In this document: one piece after another, positions 25,155 to 34,206 of the stretch
Position numbering within the stretch: position 1 is the stretch's first letter
How the letters are laid out: each line of letters starts with the position of its first letter
Assembly (NCBI GenBank): GCA_016790575.1
Contig: JAEUOU010000035.1
Location: 1-35,431 of the forward strand
DNA: 35,431 bases
Reading direction: 5' to 3'
Origin: Burkholderiaceae bacterium
GTDB lineage: Bacteria > Pseudomonadota > Gammaproteobacteria > Burkholderiales > Burkholderiaceae_C
Program-made: the position numbers and the translations under genes
Notes under the pieces: generated by a model
What the model was told of the DNA's origin: nothing
The model's database searches: none
The model's input: the letters and a program-made list of their open reading frames with translations, nothing else

Positions 25155-28100
25155 GGCGTGCGGTGGACAGAATCTGGTGCATGGCCTCGAAACGGAACGC
25201 CAGGGCGTGTTCGCGCATCGGGTCCACAAAGGCGGCGCAGGCGGGCTGCTCGCGCTCGATCTGGTCCAGGGCGTTGAGGATGCCACGGTAGTAGCCCAGC
25301 GTCACGGCCTGCTCCAGCGCGGCCAGGCTCGCCGCCTCGGGCCAGGGACCGGCGGGCGCGGCCGCCGCTGGCGCGGTGGGTGCGTCGGGCGACGGGGCGG
25401 CGCCGGCACCCGGCAGCGGCGCCGCCTCGGCCGTCCACACCAGATCCAGCCGCCGCCCCAGCCAGTCGAGCAGCTCCCGGTGGCGCACCGGTTTGACAAA
25501 AAAATCGTCGGGGCCGATGCCCACCGTGTTGTCCAGCCCCTTGTCGAACGCGTTGGCCGACACGATGGCGCAGGCGGTCTCTGCCAGGCCGGTCGCGCGC
25601 AGGCGGCGCAGGGTCTCCCAGCCGTCGATGCCGGGCATGGCCAGGTCCATGAACACCGCGTCCGGCCGGTAGCCGGTGGCCAACAGGTCCAGCGCGTCGT
25701 GGCCGCTGCGGGCCTGGCGCAACTCGAACCCGATGGGTTCGAGCAACTGCACCAGCAGATCGCGGTCGGCCTCTTCGTTGTCCACGACCAGGATGCGGCG
25801 GCGCGGCCCTTCGTAGCCTTTGCGCACGGCCGCGGGGGCCGACACCGGCACTCGCGCCGGACCCGCCACCTCGGGCAGGAACAGCCGCACCTGGAACACC
25901 GAGCCCTGGCCGGGTGTGCTGCGCACCGTCAGTTCCCCGCCCATCAGCGCGGTGAGCATCTTGGCAATCGTCAGGCCCAGGCCCGCTCCGGGGGTGCCGC
26001 CACTGCCGCCACGGGCAAAAGGCTCGAAGATGTGGTCGATCTCCGCCGGTGTCAGGCCCGGGCCGGTGTCCTCGATCTCGATGCGGGCCATTTCCCGCGC
26101 ATGCCGCACCCGCAGCGTGACGGTGCCGCGGGCGGTGAACTTGATCGCGTTGCCCAGCAGGTTGATCAGGATCTGGCGCAGCCGCTTGTCGTCCGCGCGC
26201 ACCAGCTCGGGCAGGTCCCCCAGTGCGTCGAACCGGAACGCCAGCCCCTTGGCCGCGGCCTGCAGCTCGAACAGTGCCGCCATTTCGTGCACGCAATCGG
26301 CAAAACGCATCGGGGCCACGTCCAGCGTGAGCTTGCCCGACTCGATGCGGGCAATGTCGAGCGTGCCTTCGATCAGGGACAGCAGGTGGTCGCCGCCGCG
26401 GCGGATCACGTTCACCGCCTGTTTGCGGTGGGGCGGCACGGCCTCGTCTTCGGCCATCAGCTGCGCGTAGCCCAGGATGCTGTTGAGCGGCGTGCGCAGC
26501 TCGTGGCTGATGGCGCTGATGTAGCGGCTCTTGGCCTGGTTGGCCTGGTCGGCTGCGGCGCGCGCTTCATCGGCCACCTGTTTGGCGCGCTGCAGCGCCT
26601 CGTCGGTGCGGCGGTGCAGCTCGATTTCACGCATCAGCAGACCGGTCTGGCGGTTGGATTCTTCCTGCGCCACCTGCCGGGTCTTGTGCGCCAGCACCAG
26701 CCACCAGGCCACCAAGCCCGACACCACCAGCAGCGCCATGTAGGCCTTGAGCAGGCCCGAGCGCAAGGCGGCACCCGGCGCCTCCAGCAGTTCGGCCTCG
26801 GTCACCGCGCGGGCCAGGGTCTGCAGCTCCTGGTGGTAGAGCAGGCCCAGCACCGCCGCCAGCAGCGGGGCAATCACCAGCATCAGCAGCAGGAAATGCC
26901 CCAGCCCGGTGTCCAGATACGGCCAGACCCGCCGCGGCAGCAACCAGCGCAGCGCCGCCGACCACTGCGCCGACAGGTTCGCCTGCGGGCGGCACAGGTC
27001 GCCGCAGCGGGCGTCCAGCGTGCAGCACAGCGAGCAGATCGCACCGCGGTAGGCCGGGCAATGGGTCATGTCGGGCGCTTCGTAGTCGCGCTCGCACACG
27101 GTGCAGCGCTGCAGTCGGTTGGCCAGATAGGCGCCGCCCCCGGGTGCGCCGGTCGGGCCACGGTCGGCAGCGGCAGCACCGGTGAGGTAGTAGCGCCCCC
27201 CGGTGGCCCAGGCGATCAGGGGCGCGGCGACAAAGGCCGTCACCATCGCGATCACCGCGGAGAACGCCTGCGCCAGCGGCCCGAAGAAGCCCAGATGGGC
27301 CACCACCGACAGCGCCGACGCCAGCGCCATGGCGCCGACCCCCACCGGATTGATATCGAACAGGCGGGCCCGGCGGAATTCGATGCCCGGCGGCGACAAG
27401 CCCAGCGGCTTGTTCACCACCAGGTCGGCCACCACGGCCATGAACCAGGCAATGGCCAGATTGGCGTACAGCCCCAGCACCTGGCCGAGCGCGCTGAACA
27501 CGTTCATCTCCATCAGCATGAAGGCGATCAGGGTGTTGAACACCACCCACACCACCCGCCCGGGGTGGCTGTGGGTGAGGCGCGAGAAGAAGTTGGACCA
27601 GGCCAGCGAGCCGGCATAGGCATTGGTCACATTGATCTTGAGCTGTGACACCACCACAAACAGCGCCGTGGCCGCCACCGCCCAGCCGTAGTGCGGGAAC
27701 ACATATTCATACGCCGCCAGGTACATCTGGTTCGGGTCCACCGCCCGGTCCACCGGCACCATGTGGCCGATGGCCAGATACGCCAGCAGCATGCCGCCCA
27801 GCATCTTGACCACCCCCAGCACCACCCAGCCGGGCCCGCCCATCAGTACGCCGACCCACCAGCGCCGGCGCGTCGCTGGCGTTGCGACCGGCATGAAGCG
27901 CAAATAGTCGGCCTGCTCGCCCATCTGGGTGATGAGCGCAATACCCACGGTCAGCGCCGCACCAAAATAGAGCGTATTGAACCCGGTCGCCTGCCCGCTT
28001 TCACCGCCGTAGTGCGTCACACCGGCAAACGCACCAGGATCGCTCGCCAGCACGGCCACATACGGCACCACCAGCATCACCAGCCACAGCGGTTGCGTCC

Positions 28101-28722
28101 AGACCTGCAGGCGACTGATGGCCGACACCCCGTGGGTGACCAGCGGAATCACCACCAGCGCACAGATTCCGTAGCCCCAGGCCGGCGGAATGCCCAGCGC
28201 CAACTCCAGCGCGTAGGCCATGACGGCCGCTTCGAGCGCAAAAAAGATGAAGGTGAACGACGCGTAGATCAGCGACGTGATGGTGGAGCCGATATACCCG
28301 AACCCGGCGCCCCGGGTGAGCAGATCCATATCGACCCCGTGACGGGCCGCGCAGATGCTGATGGGCAGGCCCGCAAGAAAGATGATCAGCCCCGTGGCCA
28401 GCACGGCCCAGAAGGCGTTGACAAAACCGTACTGCACCAGCAGCGTGGCACCCACCGCTTCGAGGATCAGGAACGAGGCCGCGCCGAAGGCGGTGTTGGC
28501 CACCCGCCACTCCGACCAGCGGCGCCCGCGCTGCGGCGTGTAGCGCAGCGCATAGTCTTCCAGTGTCTCGCTGGCCACCCAGCGGTTGTAGTCGCGGCGC
28601 ACCTTGACCACCTGCTGCGGGGCTTCAACGGGGCGCTCCACCGCCGGCGCGTCGGGTTCGGCCGGAAAAACAGGACGGGGCTCGGCCGGGGAAGACATGG
28701 CGCCGGCGGCTGCAGGTTCCAT
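25135..28722 (-). CDS. Transporter-fused hybrid sensor histidine kinase: NCS1-type permease + Cys cluster + HisKA/HATPase + REC
   Basis: A 1195-aa membrane sensor. Residues ~70-515 form a complete NCS1 (purine/cytosine/allantoin-type) permease, ~12 hydrophobic segments, with [20 protein letters not shown] in place of the transport core motif. Residues 540-577 carry eight cysteines (540, 543, 555, 563, 566, 567, 573, 577). Two further membrane spans are near 606-628 and 657-677, then a coiled linker, HisKA with His740 (SHELRTPLN), HATPase with N-box Asn858 (LLGNAIKF) and DTGPG at 885, and REC with Asp1026 (FMDLAMPG) and Lys1077. A Pro/Ala linker and a helical tail end it; no HPt is seen. Comparable in plan to CbrA/CrbS, which use a sodium symporter instead. 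Alternative start: 28698. Ligand probably a urea- or purine-related compound (inference). Confidence 0.9.
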   Translation of the reverse strand: MEPAAAGAMSSPAEPRPVFPAEPDAPAVERPVEAPQQVVKVRRDYNRWVASETLEDYALRYTPQRGRRWSEWRVANTAFGAASFLILEAVGATLLVQYGFVNAFWAVLATGLIIFLAGLPISICAARHGVDMDLLTRGAGFGYIGSTITSLIYASFTFIFFALEAAVMAYALELALGIPPAWGYGICALVVIPLVTHGVSAISRLQVWTQPLWLVMLVVPYVAVLASDPGAFAGVTHYGGESGQATGFNTLYFGAALTVGIALITQMGEQADYLRFMPVATPATRRRWWVGVLMGGPGWVVLGVVKMLGGMLLAYLAIGHMVPVDRAVDPNQMYLAAYEYVFPHYGWAVAATALFVVVSQLKINVTNAYAGSLAWSNFFSRLTHSHPGRVVWVVFNTLIAFMLMEMNVFSALGQVLGLYANLAIAWFMAVVADLVVNKPLGLSPPGIEFRRARLFDINPVGVGAMALASALSVVAHLGFFGPLAQAFSAVIAMVTAFVAAPLIAWATGGRYYLTGAAAADRGPTGAPGGGAYLANRLQRCTVCERDYEAPDMTHCPAYRGAICSLCCTLDARCGDLCRPQANLSAQWSAALRWLLPRRVWPYLDTGLGHFLLLMLVIAPLLAAVLGLLYHQELQTLARAVTEAELLEAPGAALRSGLLKAYMALLVVSGLVAWWLVLAHKTRQVAQEESNRQTGLLMREIELHRRTDEALQRAKQVADEARAAADQANQAKSRYISAISHELRTPLNSILGYAQLMAEDEAVPPHRKQAVNVIRRGGDHLLSLIEGTLDIARIESGKLTLDVAPMRFADCVHEMAALFELQAAAKGLAFRFDALGDLPELVRADDKRLRQILINLLGNAIKFTARGTVTLRVRHAREMARIEIEDTGPGLTPAEIDHIFEPFARGGSGGTPGAGLGLTIAKMLTALMGGELTVRSTPGQGSVFQVRLFLPEVAGPARVPVSAPAAVRKGYEGPRRRILVVDNEEADRDLLVQLLEPIGFELRQARSGHDALDLLATGYRPDAVFMDLAMPGIDGWETLRRLRATGLAETACAIVSANAFDKGLDNTVGIGPDDFFVKPVRHRELLDWLGRRLDLVWTAEAAPLPGAGAAPSPDAPTAPAAAAPAGPWPEAASLAALEQAVTLGYYRGILNALDQIEREQPACAAFVDPMREHALAFRFEAMHQILSTARHAQPAA

Positions 28723-28729
28723 GCCACGC

Positions 28730-28747
28730 CTGCGCCGGATGGCGTAT
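28730..28747. promoter_or_regulatory. Second dyad (15/18 match to the urtA dyad) between kinase gene and ureA
   Basis: CTGCGCC, GGAT, GGCGTAT. The right arm is perfect and the left arm matches 5 of 7. It is 7 bp upstream of the kinase start at 28722 and 58 bp before ureA, so one site could serve both directions: repression of the kinase gene and activation or repression of ureA. Inference from similarity and position. Confidence 0.5.
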
Positions 28748-28751
28748 GGCC

Positions 28752-28767
28752 GGGCACGGCCTTTGCT
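28752..28767 (+). promoter_or_regulatory. Sigma-54 promoter element of the urease operon
   Basis: GGGCACGGCCTTTGCT matches TGGCACG-N4-TTGCW except the first base. GG and GC spacing is exact. Predicted start ~28778, 28 bp before ureA. It lies 4 bp beyond the dyad, so a protein bound to the dyad would touch or block sigma-54 polymerase. RpoN control fits a nitrogen-regulated urease. Confidence 0.65.
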
Positions 28768-28805
28768 GCGATGATGACCACCTCCCCCGCTTTTGTGCCG
28801 ACGTC

Positions 28806-29108
28806 ATGGAACTCACCCCCCGCGAGAAAGACAAGCTGCTGATCTTCACCGCCGCGCTGCTGGCCGAGCGGCGCAAGGCGCGCGGCCTGAAGCTCAACTA
28901 CCCTGAAGCGGTGGCACTGATCAGCGCCGCCGTGATGGAAGGCGCCCGCGACGGCCAGACCGTGGCCCAGCTGATGAGCGCCGGCCGCGAGGTGCTGACC
29001 CGCGCCGACGTCATGGACGGCATTGCCGAGATGATTCCTGACATCCAGGTCGAGGCCACCTTTCCGGACGGCACCAAGCTGGTCACCGTGCACCAGCCCA
29101 TCGTCTGA
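28806..29108 (+). CDS. ureA: Urease gamma subunit
   Basis: A 100-aa structural subunit, exactly the normal length. [18 protein letters not shown], then [18 protein letters not shown], and the end [14 protein letters not shown] are hallmark segments. It forms the (UreABC)3 urease complex in the cytoplasm. The start at 28806 was chosen over an in-frame ATG at 28746, which lies in the promoter. First gene of the urease operon; next gene is ureJ, 87 bp away. Confidence 0.97.
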   Translation: MELTPREKDKLLIFTAALLAERRKARGLKLNYPEAVALISAAVMEGARDGQTVAQLMSAGREVLTRADVMDGIAEMIPDIQVEATFPDGTKLVTVHQPIV

Positions 29109-29166
29109 GCCCTGCCGCGCCGCCGGAAACCGCCCCGTCCCCAGAATTTCAAGCTTTTTTTGCCCA

Positions 29167-29197
29167 TACCCAGCGTCGAAAGGTCATTGTCTGCTAT
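29167..29197 (-). repeat. 31-bp dispersed repeat, copy 6 (28/31), overlapping the ureJ start codon
   Basis: Read on the minus strand it begins ATAGCAGACAATGACC and ends ACGCTGGGTA. Its last bases on the plus strand (GCTAT) supply AT of the ATG start codon of ureJ at 29196. It fills most of the ureA-ureJ gap. Confidence 0.9.
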
Positions 29198-29777
29198 GAA
29201 AACAAGAGTAAAAATCACCCTGCTGACCGCCCTGCTGCTGCCGGTGGTCGCCCTGGCCCACACCGGGGGCGACGGCCACAGCCACACCGGCCTGCTGGCC
29301 GGCCTGCTGCATCCCTTCACCGGGGCGGACCACCTGGCGGCCATGCTGGCCGTGGGCCTGTGGAGCGCGCTGGCGGTGCGCCCGGTCTGGGTCGCGCCGC
29401 TGGCGTTTGTGCTGCTGCTGGCGGCGGGCGCCGCGGGCGGGTTTGCCGGGCTGTCCGTGCCGGGCGTGGAGCCGATGATCGCCGCCTCGCTGCTGGTGCT
29501 GGGCCTGCTGGTGGCCACCCGGCGCGGCCTGCCGCTGGCGGCCGCGGCCGCGCTGGCCGGCAGTTTTGCCTTTTTCCACGGCGCCGCACACGGCCAGGAG
29601 CTGGGCGGTGACGCCCAGTGGCTGGCGTTGGCGGGCATGGTGCTGTCCACCGCCGCGCTGCACCTGGCGGGCGTGGGCCTGGGCCACTGGCTGCAGGCCC
29701 GGCACCGCCTGGCCGGCACGGCCGCCGGTGGCGCCGTCGCGCTGCTGGGCGCCACGCTGCTGCTGCGCATGGCCTGA
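29196..29777 (+). CDS. ureJ: HupE/UreJ-family urease accessory membrane protein
   Basis: A 193-aa inner-membrane protein, probably a nickel transporter or channel for urease. N-terminal signal (KITLLTALLLPVVALA) then HTGGDGHSHTG, the HupE hallmark HPFTGADHLAAMLAVG and FAFFHGAAHGQELGG, with conserved His and Glu for metal, and about six further hydrophobic segments. The start ATG at 29196 lies in the end of a dispersed repeat, and only AAAGGTCATTG precedes it as a possible ribosome site; the in-frame ATG at 29163 region would add 12 non-family residues. Located between ureA and ureB; ureB begins 18 bp later. Confidence 0.9.
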   Translation: MKTRVKITLLTALLLPVVALAHTGGDGHSHTGLLAGLLHPFTGADHLAAMLAVGLWSALAVRPVWVAPLAFVLLLAAGAAGGFAGLSVPGVEPMIAASLLVLGLLVATRRGLPLAAAAALAGSFAFFHGAAHGQELGGDAQWLALAGMVLSTAALHLAGVGLGHWLQARHRLAGTAAGGAVALLGATLLLRMA

Positions 29778-29795
29778 TCAGAGGGGTCCGAAGCC

Positions 29796-30101
29796 ATGAT
29801 TCCCGGCGAACTGCTCATCGACGAGGGCGAACACGCCCTCAACCCCGGCCGGCGCACCCTGACCCTGGTGGTGCGCAACACCGGTGACCGGCCCATCCAG
29901 GTGGGCTCGCACTACCACTTCGCCGAAACCAACGCGGCGCTGGGCTTTGACCGCGACGCCGCGCGCGGCATGCGGCTGAACATCGCCTCCGGCACCGCCG
30001 TGCGCTTCGAGCCCGGCCAGCAGCGCACGGTGGAACTGGTGGACTACGCCGGCGACCGCGCCGTCTACGGTTTTCGCGGCCTGGTGCAGGGCGCACTCTG
30101 A
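29796..30101 (+). CDS. ureB: Urease beta subunit
   Basis: A 101-aa structural subunit of normal length: [19 protein letters not shown], then [18 protein letters not shown] and [16 protein letters not shown]. Partners with UreA and UreC. Starts 18 bp after ureJ and ends 14 bp before ureC. Nothing unusual. Confidence 0.97.
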   Translation: MIPGELLIDEGEHALNPGRRTLTLVVRNTGDRPIQVGSHYHFAETNAALGFDRDAARGMRLNIASGTAVRFEPGQQRTVELVDYAGDRAVYGFRGLVQGAL

Positions 30102-30115
30102 AAGAAGCACACAAC

Positions 30116-31834
30116 ATGGCAAGCATCGGACGACGCGCCTACGCCGAAATGTTCGGCCCCACCACCGGTGACCGGGTTCGGCTGGCAGACACCCAACTCG
30201 TCATCGAGGTCGAAGAGGACTACACGCTGCGCGCCGGCGGCTACGGCGAGGAAGTGAAATTCGGCGGCGGCAAGACCATCCGCGACGGCATGGCGCAGAG
30301 CCAGCGCACCCGCAGCGCCGGCGCGGTGGACACGGTGCTGACCAACGCCCTCATCCTGGACCACTGGGGCATCGTCAAGGCCGACATCGGCCTCAAGGGC
30401 GGGCGCATCGTGGCCATCGGCAAGGCGGGCAATCCCGACACCCAGCCCGGCGTGGAGATCGTCATCGGCCCGGGCACCGAGGTCATCAGCTGCGAAGGCA
30501 ACATCGTCACCGCCGGCGGCATCGACACCCACATCCATTTCATCGCACCGCAGCAGATCGAAGAGGCCCTGTGCAGCGGCGTCACCACGATGATCGGCGG
30601 CGGCACCGGCCCGGCCACCGGCACGTTCGCCACCACCTGCACACCCGGCGCCTGGAACATCGAGCGCATGCTGCAGGCCGCCGACGCCTTTCCGATGAAC
30701 CTGGGATTTCTGGGCAAGGGCAACGCCAGCCTGCCCGGTGCGCTGCGCGAGCAGATCGACGCCGGCGCCATCGGCCTCAAGCTTCATGAGGACTGGGGCA
30801 CCACCCCCGCCGCCATCGACAACTGCCTGAACGTGGCGGAAGAAACCGACACCCAGGTCGCCATCCACACCGACACGCTGAACGAATCCGGGTTTGTGGA
30901 AGACACGGTGGCGGCGTTCAAGGGCCGCACCATCCACACCTTCCACACCGAAGGCGCCGGCGGCGGTCACGCGCCCGACATCCTGAAGGTGGTCGGCGAG
31001 GCCAATGTGCTGCCCTCCTCCACCAACCCGACGCGGCCCTACACCGTCAACACGCTGGACGAACACGTCGACATGCTGATGGTCTGCCACCACCTGGATC
31101 CGGCCATCGCCGAAGACCTGGCGTTTGCCGAAAGCCGCATCCGCAAGGAGACCATTGCGGCCGAAGACATCCTGCACGACCTGGGTGCCATCAGCATGTT
31201 CAGCTCGGACAGCCAGGCCATGGGCCGGGTGGGCGAGGTCATCCTGCGCTGCTGGCAGACCGCACACAAGATGAAGCTGCAGCGCGGCCCCCTGCCCGGC
31301 GACACCGACCGCCACGACAACGCCCGCGTCAAACGCTACCTGGCCAAGCTGACCATCAACCCCGCCATCGCCCACGGCATCAGCCACGAGGTGGGCAGCA
31401 TCGAAGTCGGCAAATGGGCCGACCTGGTGGTGTGGAAGCCCGCCTTTTTTGGCGTCAAGCCCTCGCTGATCCTCAAGGGCGGCTTCATCGCCATGGCCGC
31501 CATGGGCGACCCGAACGCCTCCATCCCCACCCCCCAGCCGGTGCATTACCGGCCCATGTTCGGCGCCTTCGGTGGCGCGCTGGCGCGCGGTTCGCTGACG
31601 TTCGTGTCCCAGGCCGGCCTGGCGGCCGGCATCCGGGAGCGCTTCGGCCTGGCCAAGCCAGTGTCGGCGGTGCGCGGCATCCGCGGGGTGGGCAAGCGCG
31701 ACATGGTCCACAACGGCTACGCCCCGCGCATGGAGGTGGATGCCCAGACCTACGCGGTGCGCGCCGACGGCCAGCTGCTGACCTGCGAGCCCGCCAGCAG
31801 CCTGCCGATGACGCAGCGATACTTCCTGTTTTGA
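30116..31834 (+). CDS. ureC: Urease alpha subunit (catalytic)
   Basis: A 572-aa nickel amidohydrolase that splits urea to ammonia and carbamate. All active-site residues are present: His139 and His141 (GIDTHIHF), the carbamylated Lys222 (LKLHEDWG), His251 ([10 protein letters not shown]), His277 ([13 protein letters not shown]), the catalytic His325 (MVCHHLDP) and Asp365 (FSSDSQAMG); these match Klebsiella urease with a shift of five. Length normal. Operon gene between ureB and ureE (37-bp gap). No anomaly. Confidence 0.98.
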   Translation: MASIGRRAYAEMFGPTTGDRVRLADTQLVIEVEEDYTLRAGGYGEEVKFGGGKTIRDGMAQSQRTRSAGAVDTVLTNALILDHWGIVKADIGLKGGRIVAIGKAGNPDTQPGVEIVIGPGTEVISCEGNIVTAGGIDTHIHFIAPQQIEEALCSGVTTMIGGGTGPATGTFATTCTPGAWNIERMLQAADAFPMNLGFLGKGNASLPGALREQIDAGAIGLKLHEDWGTTPAAIDNCLNVAEETDTQVAIHTDTLNESGFVEDTVAAFKGRTIHTFHTEGAGGGHAPDILKVVGEANVLPSSTNPTRPYTVNTLDEHVDMLMVCHHLDPAIAEDLAFAESRIRKETIAAEDILHDLGAISMFSSDSQAMGRVGEVILRCWQTAHKMKLQRGPLPGDTDRHDNARVKRYLAKLTINPAIAHGISHEVGSIEVGKWADLVVWKPAFFGVKPSLILKGGFIAMAAMGDPNASIPTPQPVHYRPMFGAFGGALARGSLTFVSQAGLAAGIRERFGLAKPVSAVRGIRGVGKRDMVHNGYAPRMEVDAQTYAVRADGQLLTCEPASSLPMTQRYFLF

Positions 31835-31871
31835 ACCGAACCGGCGCCCCCGACGGCGCCGCCCTTTCGCC

Positions 31872-32537
31872 ATGCAACAGGTCGCCAAGATTCTTCCCCG
31901 GGGCCAGGGCCTCGCCGCCGCACTGGTGCGCCGCGCCCCCACCGTCGAGCTCGACTGGGACGTGCGCCAGAAAAGCCGCTTTTCCGCCACCGACTCGTCC
32001 GGCCGCTCGCTGGGCATCTTCCTGCCCCGTGGCACGGTGGTGCGCGGGGGTGACGTGCTGGTGGCCGAGGACGGCTCGCTGATCCGTGTCGTTGCCGCGC
32101 CGCAGCCGGTGCTGCGCATCACCGCCTGCGCCGAACACGGCAGCCCGTTCGACCTGACCCGCGCGGCTTATCACCTGGGCAACCGCCACGTGCCGATCGA
32201 ACTGGCCCCCGATCACCTGAAGATCGAACCCGACCATGTGCTGGCTGACCTGCTGCGCGCCATGCACCTCACCGTCGTGGAAACCCAGGAGGCGTTCGAG
32301 CCGGAAGGGGGCGCCTACGCCGCCGGCGGCCACGGGCATCACGGACACGCGCACCCCCCACACGGTCATGAGGGCCACGACCACAGCCCTGCCCACGGCC
32401 ACGACGGCCACGCGCACCGCCATGCCGCAGCGCCCGGACCCGCAACCGGAGCGTCCGCGCGCCCGGTCGGGATCCCGGTGGTGGCCGCCACACCGGTCCA
32501 TGTCCACGGCCCCGGCTGTGGCCACCACCACGAATGA
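31872..32537 (+). CDS. ureE: Urease accessory nickel-binding protein UreE with His-rich tail
   Basis: A 221-aa cytosolic nickel metallochaperone that hands nickel to UreG. Residues ~1-150 contain the two UreE domains, including the nickel-binding His region [13 protein letters not shown] and [11 protein letters not shown] with [18 protein letters not shown]. The C-terminus (from ~154) holds about 19 histidines, first as [14 protein letters not shown]-type repeats, then after a Pro/Ala linker a second group, ending GCGHHHE. Such tails store nickel. Overlaps ureF by 4 bp (ATGA). Confidence 0.95.
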   Translation: MQQVAKILPRGQGLAAALVRRAPTVELDWDVRQKSRFSATDSSGRSLGIFLPRGTVVRGGDVLVAEDGSLIRVVAAPQPVLRITACAEHGSPFDLTRAAYHLGNRHVPIELAPDHLKIEPDHVLADLLRAMHLTVVETQEAFEPEGGAYAAGGHGHHGHAHPPHGHEGHDHSPAHGHDGHAHRHAAAPGPATGASARPVGIPVVAATPVHVHGPGCGHHHE

Positions 32538-33241
32538 CCACGCCGCCCGGCCCCCTGCCGGCCGCCAGCCTGCTGCAGCTGATCTGGCTGGCCTCCCCCG
32601 CGCTGCCCATCGGGGGCTTTTCCTACTCGGAAGGGCTGGAAGCCATCGTGGAAACGTCATTGGTTGCTACTGAAAATGAAGCAGCCGACTGGCTGTCGCA
32701 CCAGCTGCACCTGACCCTGGCGCGGGGCGACCTGGCCGTGCTGGTGCAGGCCGTGGCGGCCTGGCGCGCCGGCGACCTGGCGCGGGTGCAGGCCCTCAAC
32801 CGCTGGGTGCTCTCGACACGCGAAACCGCCGAGCTGCGGCTGCAGACCGAACAGATGGGCCGCTCGCTGCTCGACTGGCTGCGCAACCAGGACGGCGCCG
32901 ACGCGGCCCGGCGTGCCCAGACCGACGCCCTGGCGGCCATGGACCCCAGCTACCCCGTGGCCTGCGCCCTGGCCGCCGCCCGCACCGAGGCCGGCGCGCG
33001 CGACATCGCGCTGGCCCACGCCTTCGGCTGGGCGGAAAACATGGTCCAGGCCGCACTCAAGGCGGTGCCGCTGGGTCAGAACGCCGGCCAGCGGGTGCTG
33101 GCGCGCCTGGCCACCGAGATTCCGGCGGCCGTCGACACTGCGCTGGCGCTGCCGGCCGGCGAGCCCCAGGCGTTTTCGCCCATGCTGGCCATCCTGTCCG
33201 CGCAGCACGAAACCCAGTATTCCCGCCTGTTCCGTTCCTGA
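32534..33241 (+). CDS. ureF: Urease accessory protein UreF
   Basis: A 235-aa helical protein that forms the UreD-UreF-UreG activation complex. [17 protein letters not shown] is the family hallmark; later [19 protein letters not shown] and [19 protein letters not shown], and a C-terminal [19 protein letters not shown], are as expected. Odd: codons 36-46 coincide with a divergent copy of the 31-bp repeat, seen as AT-rich codons (TCA, TTG, GTT, GCT, ACT) in a GC-rich gene. Length and frame are intact, so it is expected to function. Confidence 0.95.
   Translation: MTTPPGPLPAASLLQLIWLASPALPIGGFSYSEGLEAIVETSLVATENEAADWLSHQLHLTLARGDLAVLVQAVAAWRAGDLARVQALNRWVLSTRETAELRLQTEQMGRSLLDWLRNQDGADAARRAQTDALAAMDPSYPVACALAAARTEAGARDIALAHAFGWAENMVQAALKAVPLGQNAGQRVLARLATEIPAAVDTALALPAGEPQAFSPMLAILSAQHETQYSRLFRS
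32640..32670 (-). repeat. 31-bp dispersed repeat, copy 7 (23/31), inside ureF
   Basis: Minus-strand reading GTAGCAACCAATGACG, then TTTCCACGATGG, aligned without gaps; 23 of its first 28 positions match the copy at 12900. It encodes residues 36-46 of UreF in the other direction. Confidence 0.6.
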
Positions 33242-33271
33242 CGCCCGTTTTTCCACCGAGATCCGACACCC

Positions 33272-33934
33272 ATGAGCACCCTGCACCACATCCCGAACCG
33301 CACCAAACCCCTGCCGCCGCTGCGGGTGGGCATCGGTGGCCCCGTCGGCTCCGGCAAGACCACGCTGCTGGAGATGCTGTGCAAAACCATGCGCGAGCGC
33401 TACGACCTGGTGGCCATCACCAACGACATCTACACCAAGGAAGACCAGCGCCTGCTCACCGTCAGCGGCGCGCTGCCGGCCGAGCGCATCATGGGCGTGG
33501 AAACCGGCGGCTGCCCGCACACCGCCATCCGCGAAGACTGCTCCATCAACCTGGAAGCCATCGACCGCATGCTGGCCGAGCACCCGAACGCCGACATCGT
33601 GTTCGTGGAAAGCGGTGGCGACAACCTGGCCGCCACTTTCAGCCCCGAGCTCTCCGACCTGACGATCTACGTCATCGACGTGGCGGCCGGCGAAAAAATC
33701 CCGCGCAAGGGCGGCCCCGGCATCACCAAAAGCGACCTGTTCGTCATCAACAAAACCGACCTCGCGCCCCATGTGGGCGCCGATCTGACGGTCATGGAAG
33801 CGGACACCCGGCGCATGCGCACCACACCCAAAGGCCTCAAACCCTTTGTGATGACCAACCTGAAAACCCGCGACGGGCTGCAAGCCGTGGTCCGGTTCAT
33901 CGAAGAACGCGGCATGCTGGCGGCGACGGCCTGA
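33272..33934 (+). CDS. ureG: Urease accessory GTPase UreG
   Basis: A 220-aa SIMIBI-class GTPase that drives nickel transfer to urease. P-loop GGPVGSGKT, the CPH nickel motif ([13 protein letters not shown]), [11 protein letters not shown], and guanine specificity NKTD. No His-rich N-terminal extension. Last gene of the operon, followed by a strong terminator. Starts 30 bp after ureF. Confidence 0.97.
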   Translation: MSTLHHIPNRTKPLPPLRVGIGGPVGSGKTTLLEMLCKTMRERYDLVAITNDIYTKEDQRLLTVSGALPAERIMGVETGGCPHTAIREDCSINLEAIDRMLAEHPNADIVFVESGGDNLAATFSPELSDLTIYVIDVAAGEKIPRKGGPGITKSDLFVINKTDLAPHVGADLTVMEADTRRMRTTPKGLKPFVMTNLKTRDGLQAVVRFIEERGMLAATA

Positions 33935-33942
33935 ACCCGGCC

Positions 33943-33969
33943 AAAAAAAAGCGCCCGGAGGGCGCTTTT
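33943..33969. terminator. Bidirectional intrinsic terminator after ureG and the tRNA gene
   Basis: AAAAGCGCCC / GGGCGCTTTT, 10-bp perfect stem around a GGA loop, with an eight-A run on one side and a T-run on the other. It can end ureG (plus) and tRNA-Ser (minus) transcripts, lying 13 bp from each. Confidence 0.85.
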
Positions 33970-33981
33970 GGACGTTTGATC

Positions 33982-34069
33982 TGGCGGAAGCGGTGAGATT
34001 CGAACTCACGGACCCTTTCGGGTCGCCGGTTTTCAAGACCGGTGCAATCGACCACTCTGCCACACTTCC
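33982..34069 (-). tRNA. tRNA-Ser (anticodon UGA)
   Basis: 88 nt including an encoded CCA. Minus-strand 5' end GGAAGTG pairs with CGCTTCC (one G-U pair); anticodon loop CTTGAAA gives UGA, decoding UCA and UCN wobble. A long variable arm (GCGACCCGAAAGGGTC) marks it as a class II serine tRNA, and GTTCGAATC is the TpsiC loop. No sign of interruption. Confidence 0.95.
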
Positions 34070-34079
34070 GAAGGCGGGG

Positions 34080-34085
34080 ATTCTA
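34080..34085 (-). promoter_or_regulatory. -10 element of tRNA-Ser
   Basis: TAGAAT on the minus strand ends 11 bp upstream of the mature tRNA 5' end, giving a start about 34073. No good -35 hexamer at 16-18 bp was found. Confidence 0.45.
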
Positions 34086-34206
34086 ACCGGCCGCGGCTGT
34101 GACACGATGGCAACACACCACAAAACGCAGAGACCGGCCGTAGCGGAATGGCGTGCTTTGCGCGCATACTGAACGCTGAAATTCGTAAGCGATGCGAGGA
34201 CAAAAA

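Noticed and set aside
25066-27648. 860-codon frame opposite the kinase gene
   Set aside because: Antisense to conserved kinase motifs, Gln/Arg/His-rich product.
33982-34069. tRNA-Ser as an integration site for a mobile island
   Set aside because: No integrase, direct repeat or composition change was seen beside it.
34142-34170. Partial match to the urtA dyad upstream of the orphan receptor (ATGGCGTG)
   Set aside because: Only part of one arm matches; left arm is absent.
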